Position numbers and translations under genes: made by a program
Part shown: in pieces, positions 1 through 7,892 of the stretch
Position numbering within the stretch: position 1 is the stretch's first letter
Layout of the letters: each line of letters opens with the position of its first letter
Source: Holosporaceae bacterium 'Namur'
GTDB taxonomy: Bacteria > Pseudomonadota > Alphaproteobacteria > Rickettsiales > Midichloriaceae
Direction of reading: 5' to 3'
NCBI GenBank assembly: GCA_014116815.1
Contig: JACGYV010000042.1
Location: 1 to 11,488 of the forward strand
Length of the DNA stretch: 11,488 nucleotides
The notes under the pieces: generated by a model
Told to the model about the DNA's origin: nothing
Databases searched by the model: none
Seen by the model: the letters and a program-made list of their open reading frames with translations, nothing else

Positions 1-3000
1 TTCCTGATCCGCTACTATATGAGGCACCGAGGAGTATGCCTTCATCATAGCCGTATATACTTTCAGCTATTACTTCAGCTGCTTTAATATATAATTTGCC
101 CTTATCCGTATATGTGCCGTTCTCATTACGTTCTGCATTCGCTATTACAGCTCCTGCTATTTTCAGTGTTTCATTGATTACTAACTCTAACTTCTCTTTA
201 CCTATTATCCCGGCTATCTCTTCTATCCATTTGGTTTCACTCCTGCCATAATAACCACCACCTCCGGTTAAAACGGTATCTATAGAGGTTATATCTGACC
301 CGCTTAAACTAAAGCCGGAACTCTTAGACTCAGCCAAACGTTGCACCGACTTAAGCACTAAGCTTTTTGCATTCATTACTATCTTATCAGCTTCCATATA
401 GCCGCCTTCAATATTTACCGGCCCCCCGATATCAAAGATTATCTCATCTTTTATCATGACTTGCAGCATATGATAGTTTTGTACACTTCCTTTATTCTTA
501 CTTATCGGAGTAACACTTAAACTCGGGATAATACCTCCTCCTAGCGGTATAATTATCTCCCCTGAACTACCTGATCTGGATTCTTCATAGCTGCTAAATG
601 CTGCAGCTAAATGCACATCTTTTGCTCTTACATACCATTTGTAGCCTATAATTTTAGTGCCTTTAAAATAAATCTTATCTGTTTCATGGGTAGTATTACC
701 AAAACTGGTAAATTCACTTACAACCGGTTCAACTCGAGTTATTTCCAACCTCTCTTTTTTCATCTTTCCATGAATGTACATCCCCCCTTGAACCGGCATA
801 GTTACAAACTTAGCCCAATTTATCAGCATATTATGCGCCTTAAATGCTGCATTGATCGCGCCTTCAGGAGTATCAACATTACTTTGAAAAGTATCTTTAG
901 TGCTATCTATCGCATTTGATAAGCTACTGCGGAACCCTAGCTTAAAATGTAGACTTGCACTAAATTCTTTATTTAATTGACTAGATCTTTGTTCAGCGGG
1001 TTCATCAATATGTCCTAACCCTTTAATTAGTGCATCTTGATAGGTAAGGATAGCTCCCCTAGTATGTAAATAACCATTCTTTGAGTGTAATTCGAGCTGC
1101 TTAGCTGTTATACTGGATTGTACAGGGGTAAAATTTACATTTTCGCGATATGATTCTCTAATTTCAACCCCCATTTTAAGCCCTATTTCTTCTTTGGTGG
1201 CTGAAACTCCAAATCCTACCATTTCTTTGGTTGTATGAACAATATTAACTATTTCATTATCATTAGCTCCGATTTCAATCCCCTCCGGAGCTATAATAAC
1301 GAATTTACCCGTCTCATGATTAATGTGGCTTGAAAGCTGAGTATACTTACCATTGGTTACTATATATGCTGTATTATCAGCCGGGTCATTCTTGTCGCCA
1401 ACTACAACTATTACAGAAGGCTCTTGATTTACTCGAGAATTTTGAGTAACCGTAGTAGTGGTTTTAATACCTACCATCCCATTACCAAAGCCTAAACCGC
1501 TTTTTTCAACCGTAGTTTGCTCAAATGACTGAAGTCCTACAGAACCTAGTATTACGTCAGCTTTTTCAGGATTATTAACTCCCGCTTCCATGTAAAGTTT
1601 CTTTGTATAAACCTTAGCTGCATATAGTGCTACATCACCATATGATTCTATGGTTAATGATCGAAGCGGTTTGGTTAGTTCTCCTAACTGGTTACCTTTA
1701 GCAGTTTCCTGGTATGATGTATGAGTTGTAGTCTTATCGCTAAATACCCTTTCTTTAGTTTTTTGCTGCTCGTGAAAATTTTTATCAACTGCTACAACTA
1801 ATTCAATGCTGTTTTTTTCGCTAAATAAGTTGATATTAGAGCCACCTTCGGCAATTACTCCTTCATAGTATTGTTTTCCTTTAGAATTAAGGCTTATATC
1901 ACCTTTAAACTTATTTAGTATATTATTTAAAGAAGCATGACGGATATACCCTTTCTCTTCATAATGCTCAAACATACTTAACATACGAGCCGGTATTACT
2001 ATAATATCCCTTCCAACATGTGCGGTAATTCTTCCTTCTAACTTTGCTCCTTGTATCATAAAATCTTTATTAACTAAAAGCACAAGCTCACCTTCCGCTT
2101 CAATACCAGCATAGGAAAGTCTTTCTGTATAAAAACCATTATTAGTTGAATGAATATACATCATTGAGGCTGTTACTATGTTTTCTGCTTCAATGGTTAA
2201 AACCCCGCCTTTTGCTTTCTTAATTTCACCGGCGATTGCCAAGTTATTTGCTTGTATTGACCCTTCTTGAATATAAGCAGCTGAGCCAATAAAAAGGTTA
2301 TCAACTTTTATGTTTGAAGCACCAGCTGTTATAAATGCACCATTTCTAGTTGGCGCTGTGCTCAATAAATCTTTAGGGAAATATACTACGGGTGCAAGAA
2401 TTTTGAACCCCTCATAATTTTCATATACTGGCCAGATAAAGGGTTTATCTATACTGTCAAAAACTTTCTCACTAATGGGCTGTCCTATTACAGCACCAAG
2501 CGTATCCTTTACTGCAACAGCATTATCAAGCAAGTATTTAACCGTTAGGCAGTCTCTATCTCTTTGTTCATTAATGTTTAAGTCTTTAAAGTAATCTCTG
2601 AGCTCCTGAAGGACTACTGATAAATCTCTAAATCCAGTTTTTCTCTCTAATGAACTCTTAACCAACTCTAACTGGCAATTTGACTCACAGAATATCTTAC
2701 CAACTGACTCAGGAGGTACCTTTAGTTGTTTCAAGATATAGTCTATGCCTATACTGCATGACTTTAATGGTTGGTAGCGCAATGTATAAAAGTAGTCATA
2801 TGCCTCCTTATTACTGTCTCCTTGAAGGGTAGGAAGCGAGTAGTATGGGTTTGCTATATAATCATTAGATTCAAACCTAGCTTTATTTAAGCCTTGTAAA
2901 GGTCTTACCACTTGCTCATGGGCTTCTACTTTGCGGTTAGGATCTAGCATTACCAAATGCTTTTCTAAAGCTATTTGTAAATCATTTATTCTTGTTGGGA

Positions 3001-5344
3001 GTGTTAGCTGGTTTGAGTTTAGTGTACCAAGCATATTACCCGCTCTCATGAAATGAGTATCCTCTATGTTTGAAGAAAAGGTTCCCTCATTATAAACGGA
3101 AATTTGATTGAAGTTTCCATGTATGCCTTTTACACCAATAAATGAGCCATGTTCTATATGATATACATATTTTGGCGTTGGGCTTTGTAGTCGAGCTTTT
3201 GCTGCTTCTTTACCACATACGTAATCACCATACCTATAGTGTGTCCAGTGCCAAACTATTCCACATTTTTCTCTAATTAAATTATTCGCGTCAATTCCAC
3301 CATCCCAACAACGTGGTCCATCTGACCATTGCTCCCCCCATTTATAAAATGCTTGCCCTTTAACATTCAAAACAGCTTTTCCAACATTAACAAATTCTAT
3401 TTTCCCTTGTGCATAAACATTGCTTTTATCCACAGAAAAACTTTGCGTATCAACCGTAAAATCATTTTGTACATCTATATACGATCTAATTAACACATAC
3501 TTATCTCTGTGGCATTCTACATGTGTATTTACTTGGGTATGCCGATATACTCCAATGTCTTGAAACCCTGTTTCATAAATTTCATCTCCAATAACCAGAT
3601 TATAAGGCGCTAATTCAACACTACTCGCTTTCACAACAGCATTATTTCTCACCTCAATACTTGCAGAATGTAAACTTAGTTTATCTATCCTTGTACCATC
3701 AGATTTAGTAACTACTAAATCCTTGGTTTGTATCTTACTGTTTTGACCGAGATATACCTCTTTCTCGACATTAATAATAGTTGCTTGCTCAGATTCTATA
3801 GCTCTGCTATAGAAGGAGATTTTAGGAGCAATCAAAGTAACATTACCTAGTGATTGAAATTTTCCATATATTTTTAATTCTTCAGTTGAATTCACAACAA
3901 TATTCTGGTTAGATCTATACAAACCATAAAATTCATTGAAGTTTGGGGCTTGTAAGTTTATATCTCCGAGAGCCATTATTTCTGTGTTTCGGCTGATACA
4001 TATCTTTTTATCTGATCGTAAACTTATCTCACCATAAGCTTGGATTTTATTTATGATGATTTCTGCATCAGTAGCATAAATTTTTACTGGTCCGGTAGCA
4101 TTAACCGGAGATAGTGTTATTAAATTATTATTATAAATTTCTAAATATAACCCACCATAATTAAGTTCTTCAAGGTTAGCTAGCTCACCCATAGTCCTAA
4201 CAAAACCATCGTTTGAAGGAAGTTCTACTATATATGTACTATATACCCCTGTATTTTGATGTATATTACCAATAAACCCAAATGTACCTTTTATATTGCC
4301 ATAATCAACTCTTGGCTCCCAAGCATTTACATAATTTGAACCAAAAGTTTTAGCTGTCCAGTGAAAATCTCCTTCTATTACTATTTTATCAGCAGTTATA
4401 GGGTAATATGTTTCAGTTGCTAAGGTAAAATTGCCTGCAAATAAATTTCCACGCACTGTAAATTTATTTGCTACTATATCTAATGAATTTGTAATATTAA
4501 ATATAATATTATTAAGTAGTAATGGGCCTGAGGTGATAAATGTTACTTCTTTAGCTTTCAAGTTTCCAGAAAAATATAAATTTCTATAAGAGCTCGGCAC
4601 CTGGAGTTCGAAGTTATTTGTTGTTACATTACAAGATGAGTAATTTAGTGGAGAAGTAGTGGTGATTTCTTTTGAATCATCATTAATAAGAATATTATAT
4701 GATCTAACTTCAATATTCCCTTTTTTACAGCTATTGAGATTTGTATAAAATTCTAAAATTGTATTGTTGCCAGAAATATTACCTAAAATGGTGGTTTGGT
4801 TTAAGCTTTTATAAAATTTCTGTTCATTAAATTCAGTTATATCATATTCATAGACTGCACCTTCTCCAAAGTAATCTTTAAAGTCAGCAGCTATTAATGA
4901 AAGCTTAGGTAAATTACTTAATTCAAGATTTTCAATACTGAACCCAGATTTAGAAAAAATATATAGCTGGACAGGTTTACCGTATATATTTAACTCGCTT
5001 TTAAGCTTGGCGGGCTCATCATCACTAACATTAATTACTATTGTGTCACTCTTAGTATTATAAATATTAAGGCCTTCTTCACCAATGGCAAGTTTATCCA
5101 TAAATATCGGATAGAGATAATTTATACTGGTTTGGTTATTGCTTAAAGGCGTGGTGAAGTTATTATACGAATACTCAAGGTTAACAAGCTCACCGTTTAA
5201 ATTTATTACATAGCTATCTCTAGGTAATGAAATATTATATTCTTTAACATAAGGTTCTATAACCTCTAAAGATGACCAAGGAGCACTCCAGGTATTATGT
5301 CCTAAAAACAACCCTTCAGATTCTGCAAAATGATATTCAGCCAT
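1..5344 (-). CDS. Filamentous-haemagglutinin/CdiA-like (TpsA-type) exoprotein, C-terminus beyond the window
   Basis: An uninterrupted frame of 1781 codons starts at the ATG at 5342-5344 and runs off the left edge. An in-frame TAA 21 bases upstream fixes the N-terminus; no clear Shine-Dalgarno is visible. Residues about 45-160 resemble a degenerate TPS (haemagglutination activity) domain: YSYNNF near 58-63 and VQLYIFSKSGFSIENLEL at 125-142 sit where the family has its Phe-rich and NPNGI segments, but the Asn-Pro motifs are gone and there is no signal peptide. Residues about 165-660 are beta-helix-like, rich in Asn, Ile and Val. A Cys/Trp/His-rich insert lies at 679-710. Residues about 820-990 match the conserved block that separates the two repeat regions in CdiA/FhaB proteins (DYILKQL near 867, YLLDNAVAV near 937, PFIWPVYE near 968). 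The rest looks like Fil_haemagg_2 repeats (for example SGLGFGNG near 1280 and SSGFSLSGS near the left edge). Known relatives are secreted adhesins or contact-dependent toxins. No TpsB transporter gene is in view, and the toxin or adhesin tip cannot be judged. Confidence 0.85.
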   Translation of the reverse strand, partial: MAEYHFAESEGLFLGHNTWSAPWSSLEVIEPYVKEYNISLPRDSYVINLNGELVNLEYSYNNFTTPLSNNQTSINYLYPIFMDKLAIGEEGLNIYNTKSDTIVINVSDDEPAKLKSELNIYGKPVQLYIFSKSGFSIENLELSNLPKLSLIAADFKDYFGEGAVYEYDITEFNEQKFYKSLNQTTILGNISGNNTILEFYTNLNSCKKGNIEVRSYNILINDDSKEITTTSPLNYSSCNVTTNNFELQVPSSYRNLYFSGNLKAKEVTFITSGPLLLNNIIFNITNSLDIVANKFTVRGNLFAGNFTLATETYYPITADKIVIEGDFHWTAKTFGSNYVNAWEPRVDYGNIKGTFGFIGNIHQNTGVYSTYIVELPSNDGFVRTMGELANLEELNYGGLYLEIYNNNLITLSPVNATGPVKIYATDAEIIINKIQAYGEISLRSDKKICISRNTEIMALGDINLQAPNFNEFYGLYRSNQNIVVNSTEELKIYGKFQSLGNVTLIAPKISFYSRAIESEQATIINVEKEVYLGQNSKIQTKDLVVTKSDGTRIDKLSLHSASIEVRNNAVVKASSVELAPYNLVIGDEIYETGFQDIGVYRHTQVNTHVECHRDKYVLIRSYIDVQNDFTVDTQSFSVDKSNVYAQGKIEFVNVGKAVLNVKGQAFYKWGEQWSDGPRCWDGGIDANNLIREKCGIVWHWTHYRYGDYVCGKEAAKARLQSPTPKYVYHIEHGSFIGVKGIHGNFNQISVYNEGTFSSNIEDTHFMRAGNMLGTLNSNQLTLPTRINDLQIALEKHLVMLDPNRKVEAHEQVVRPLQGLNKARFESNDYIANPYYSLPTLQGDSNKEAYDYFYTLRYQPLKSCSIGIDYILKQLKVPPESVGKIFCESNCQLELVKSSLERKTGFRDLSVVLQELRDYFKDLNINEQRDRDCLTVKYLLDNAVAVKDTLGAVIGQPISEKVFDSIDKPFIWPVYENYEGFKILAPVVYFPKDLLSTAPTRNGAFITAGASNIKVDNLFIGSAAYIQEGSIQANNLAIAGEIKKAKGGVLTIEAENIVTASMMYIHSTNNGFYTERLSYAGIEAEGELVLLVNKDFMIQGAKLEGRITAHVGRDIIVIPARMLSMFEHYEEKGYIRHASLNNILNKFKGDISLNSKGKQYYEGVIAEGGSNINLFSEKNSIELVVAVDKNFHEQQKTKERVFSDKTTTHTSYQETAKGNQLGELTKPLRSLTIESYGDVALYAAKVYTKKLYMEAGVNNPEKADVILGSVGLQSFEQTTVEKSGLGFGNGMVGIKTTTTVTQNSRVNQEPSVIVVVGDKNDPADNTAYIVTNGKYTQLSSHINHETGKFVIIAPEGIEIGANDNEIVNIVHTTKEMVGFGVSATKEEIGLKMGVEIRESYRENVNFTPVQSSITAKQLELHSKNGYLHTRGAILTYQDALIKGLGHIDEPAEQRSSQLNKEFSASLHFKLGFRSSLSNAIDSTKDTFQSNVDTPEGAINAAFKAHNMLINWAKFVTMPVQGGMYIHGKMKKERLEITRVEPVVSEFTSFGNTTHETDKIYFKGTKIIGYKWYVRAKDVHLAAAFSSYEESRSGSSGEIIIPLGGGIIPSLSVTPISKNKGSVQNYHMLQVMIKDEIIFDIGGPVNIEGGYMEADKIVMNAKSLVLKSVQRLAESKSSGFSLSGSDITSIDTVLTGGGGYYGRSETKWIEEIAGIIGKEKLELVINETLKIAGAVIANAERNENGTYTDKGKLYIKAAEVIAESIYGYDEGILLGASYSSGSG

Positions 5345-5796
5345 GTAATAAATTTGTAAGAATTAATCTTAAATAAATATGTTAGGAGATATGCAAGGTT
5401 AGCAAGTTAAGAAGAGGGTTATAAATATTTTATAAATTGCAATAATATATCAATTATATATAAATATTATACTTATGTGCATAATTATTATAATTCTTAC
5501 TAATGCAATTTTTATTAAAATTAAAAACTGAATAAATATAGTATTCTTAAACTGATAAGATTGTATTAATGTCATTTGTGAAAGTAGCATAAGCTAGCAA
5601 GCTAACTTATTACTTATAAATAGATGGATAAATAATTAGAATTTAATTTAACTTACTACTTAAATTTATCTTATTTCTAAATTAATTTACTAGATTATTT
5701 CCTATCTATATTTCTTTATTCTTTACAATGTCGTATTATATGAGTTTTTAAATATAAAATTATAGATATTATTTTAATGAGAAAAGTTATAGTATT
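5345..5796. other. AT-rich divergent intergenic spacer
   Basis: This stretch separates the minus-strand exoprotein gene from the plus-strand GTA-type barrel gene, so both promoters should lie here. I see no coding potential. A 12-base motif, TAGCAAG flanked by TTAA-like ends, occurs at 5399-5410 and again with two mismatches at 5594-5605. The second copy lies within an imperfect inverted repeat (AAGCTAGC, loop AA, GCTAACTT) at 5591-5608 with 7 of 8 pairs. Sigma70-like hexamers can be found, but the base composition makes them unconvincing and I do not call any. Confidence 0.5.
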
Positions 5797-7266
5797 GTGA
5801 CTAAGCACCTAAATGAAAAAATAACCTCATTAGTAATAAGCCCTGGCTCAGGTGAATTTATTTATTCGCCTTTAGTAATTTACGATAAATATAATACTCA
5901 GTTAAATGCTAGCTCGAATTCACCAAAATCAAATATTCTACTAACGATTGAACAACTAAAGCATGACTTTCCAAACTTAAAAAATATATCCTTATTAGTA
6001 GGTTGGTTTGCCAATAAAGTAGAAGCAAATAATATTAGTATAAAACCAAAAGTTGAAACTAGAACTGCTGTACAAGGTGAAGACTGGCAAGTAGCAAACT
6101 ATACTAGAAATACAGCAAAGCTAGTATCTCAAGTTAACGGTAAACCTAACTGGGGCGGAACCCCGAATGATAAGTCAATTGTAGAAGTATGTGAATTATT
6201 AAAAGCGAATGGTTTTAATATTACATTATACCCTATACTCTTTGTCGATCAGCCTGCTAAACCTTGGCGAGGATTTATACATGCTGAATCTGACCAGGAA
6301 ATAGAACATTTTTTCAATGAATATGCAAAATTTATAATTCACTATACTACACTTGAATATGAGAGTAAAAAACTGAAAGATTACATCAGTAACTTCATCA
6401 TTGGCTCAGAGTTTAGGGATTTGCTAAAGTATAAAAATTCTAATAACGAATTCATAGCTGTTGATAAGCTAATAATATTAACAAATAAAGTTAAATCGGA
6501 GTTAGGAGAAAAGATAAAATTAACATATGCAGCTAACTGGGATGAATACCACCATACTGATAATGGATGGCATCATTTAGATTCTCTATGGGCATCTGAC
6601 AATATAGATTATATTGGAATAAATGCATATTTCCCACTTACCGACAACTTACCTCAAAAAAATATAAGTTATGATATAATAAAGGAAGGATGGCAAAGCG
6701 GAGAGTATTATGATTATATTAAAGACAAAAATGGCAAGCAGATACCGATCGAACCCAAGTGGGCAATCAAAAATATTGAGTATTGGTGGAAAAACTACCA
6801 TTACAACCCGGATGGAAAGGTAACTAAATGGCGACCTAAATTGAAGCCTATAATTTTCACTGAGATTGGCTTCCCTTCTATAGACGGGTGTACTAACCAA
6901 CCTAACTTATACATTGATATAACAACAAATAATACTAAATTACCCCCGAATTCAAAAGGACTAGTAGATTATAAAGCTCAGCAGATAGCACTTGAAGCCA
7001 CTTTAGATTATTGGCAAGATAAAGAGTTAATACAAGGTAATAGGGAACTAATCGGAGGTAAAGGAGCGTTCGTTTATAGTATAGATGCAAGATATGATTT
7101 TTATAAACAGCCTAAAAATTATGCAGATGTTAAAAATTATAAATATGGTCATTGGATTAAATTAAATGATACAACAGATTTAAATGAAAGTAGTTTTAGT
7201 TTAGCCATATCTTCACTAATAGTTGTTTTAATATGCTTTATAATTATAGCTTATAAAACCAGATAG
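5797..7266 (+). CDS. Stand-alone GTA-type TIM-barrel (glycoside-hydrolase-like) protein with C-terminal membrane helix
   Basis: The 489-residue protein matches, from memory, the GTA_TIM domain of the gene transfer agent / phage host specificity protein. Landmarks in order are VISPGSGEF (13-21), SLLVGWFANKV (65-75), a Lys-Pro-Lys-Val-Glu segment (83-87), GGTPNDKSI (120-128), YPILFVDQPAKPWRGFI (145-161), IIGSEFRDL (201-209), YAANWDEY (244-251), LDSLWASDNIDYIGINAYFP (261-280), KPIIFTEIGFPSIDG (350-364) and NQPN (367-370). By analogy with clan-A barrels, E205 (acid/base) and E356 (nucleophile) are the likely catalytic pair. Family proteins are usually over 1200 residues, with tail and baseplate domains after the barrel. 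Here those are absent and replaced by a hydrophobic helix (about 467-486) followed by YKTR. No signal peptide is visible. The only usable start is GTG at 5797, because the protein has no internal methionine and the homology begins near residue 13. The fold is confident; the substrate is unknown. Confidence 0.85.
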   Translation: MTKHLNEKITSLVISPGSGEFIYSPLVIYDKYNTQLNASSNSPKSNILLTIEQLKHDFPNLKNISLLVGWFANKVEANNISIKPKVETRTAVQGEDWQVANYTRNTAKLVSQVNGKPNWGGTPNDKSIVEVCELLKANGFNITLYPILFVDQPAKPWRGFIHAESDQEIEHFFNEYAKFIIHYTTLEYESKKLKDYISNFIIGSEFRDLLKYKNSNNEFIAVDKLIILTNKVKSELGEKIKLTYAANWDEYHHTDNGWHHLDSLWASDNIDYIGINAYFPLTDNLPQKNISYDIIKEGWQSGEYYDYIKDKNGKQIPIEPKWAIKNIEYWWKNYHYNPDGKVTKWRPKLKPIIFTEIGFPSIDGCTNQPNLYIDITTNNTKLPPNSKGLVDYKAQQIALEATLDYWQDKELIQGNRELIGGKGAFVYSIDARYDFYKQPKNYADVKNYKYGHWIKLNDTTDLNESSFSLAISSLIVVLICFIIIAYKTR

Positions 7267-7292
7267 CTGCTGCATTCGCCTAAATCATATTT

Positions 7293-7350
7293 AAAAGCAT
7301 TTAATAATAGGCAATAATGTTAGAAGCATTTCTAATGTGGCAATATTATT
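7293..7350. repeat. Diverged 29-base tandem duplication (two copies)
   Basis: The copies at 7293-7321 and 7322-7350 lie exactly one period apart. Both contain AAGCATTT near their left end and GGCAATA near their right end, and they agree at roughly 60 percent of positions by eye. They look like an old local duplication in non-coding DNA. Confidence 0.45.
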
Positions 7351-7388
7351 TGCTAAAAGATTATTTCTACTCTTGCACTAGCAAAATA

Positions 7389-7405
7389 GTATAGTATATC
7401 TATAC
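7389..7405. repeat. Short inverted repeat GTATAG/CTATAC
   Basis: Perfect 6-base arms, GTATAG and CTATAC, flank the loop TATAT. It is operator-like in size, but in DNA this AT-rich a chance origin is realistic. Confidence 0.35.
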
Positions 7406-7412
7406 ATACTCT

Positions 7413-7450
7413 GAAATTAAAATAGTTTATCTAGCTTGGGTTTTAATTTC
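7413..7450. repeat. 10-base inverted repeat with 18-base loop
   Basis: Arms GAAATTAAAA (7413-7422) and TTTTAATTTC (7441-7450) are perfectly complementary. They lie about 150 bases after the barrel gene's stop and about 155 bases before the RadC-like start. The arms are nearly all A/T, so a strong transcription terminator is unlikely. A protein-binding site or chance are both possible. Confidence 0.4.
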
Positions 7451-7605
7451 TGCAGCTAATAAACATTTTTATCTATATTTAATATTAGTATAGTTTTGTA
7501 GTTAAATATTCTTTTATAAAATCATATATAGCTTTGATAATATTGTAATATAAGTAATATGGCTTAAAAAATAATATAACCTTTTAAGCGTATTCGAGTA
7601 TATAA

Positions 7606-7892
7606 ATGGGTACTAATCACCTTAAAGAGGAGAAAATAAGCTCACTCGAAGATTATCAATTTATTGAAAATTATTATTACAGTCAGAAGGCGAAGAAGCA
7701 TCAGGTAAAGCCAAAAAGCTAATTAATAAATATGGCAGCTTAGCAAAGATACTTAAAACTGAGCAAGCCTGTATTAAAGAATATGCAAATCTTAATGACC
7801 AATCAATACAGCTTCTTAAATACATAAAAGAATGTGTTAGAAGAAGCAAGAAAGATAAGCTGGATAAAGTATCGGTATTAAACAATAACAAA
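7606..7892 (+). pseudogene. radC: Frame-shifted 5' part of the RadC-family gene
   Basis: An ATG at 7606 opens a 38-codon frame ending at 7720-7722. Its first 21 codons (MGTNHLKEEKISSLEDYQFIE) continue naturally, in another frame, into LLLQSEGEEASGKAKKLINK, then a YGSLAKIL segment, and then the downstream JAMM domain. Together these match the RadC N-terminal layout: an acidic 'DYE-LLE-LL' helix, then 'AK-L...FGSL', then a helix-hairpin-helix-like stretch. The second frame is open from just after a TGA at 7665-7667 and contains no ATG before 7893. One extra A in the four-A run at 7667-7670 would join the two frames into a protein of about 508 residues. It could be a true inactivating deletion, a sequencing or assembly error, or slippage. 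No strong ribosome-binding site precedes 7606. Confidence 0.65.

Larger units (their letters stand above)
7267..7605. other. Intergenic spacer with small repeats
   Basis: This gap separates the GTA-type barrel gene from the RadC-like gene and holds no convincing gene. A 26-codon frame from the ATG at 7317 is too short to credit. The first half carries a diverged 29-base tandem duplication and two inverted repeats, listed separately. The second half is AT-rich and presumably contains the promoter for the RadC-like gene. Candidate hexamers there, such as TTGATA near 7530-7540, have sub-optimal spacing. Confidence 0.5.

Noticed and set aside
611..919. 102-codon plus-strand frame
   Set aside because: It lies wholly inside the exoprotein gene on the opposite strand and has no family resemblance or ribosome-binding site.
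5345..5796. Sigma70-like promoter hexamers such as TTTACA at 5722 and TATTAT at 5734
   Set aside because: Spacing is wrong for a pair, and such hexamers arise often in DNA this AT-rich.
6649..6900. 83-codon minus-strand frame
   Set aside because: It is antisense to the conserved core of the GTA-type barrel; hydrophobic runs come from the complementary strand's composition.
7317..7394. 26-codon frame MLEAFLMWQYYLLKDYF..., considered as a transposase remnant
   Set aside because: It is too short, it spans the tandem repeat, and no inverted terminal repeats or target duplication are visible.
7661..7891. 76-codon minus-strand frame
   Set aside because: It is antisense to the displaced RadC N-terminal coding stretch, which explains its composition better.
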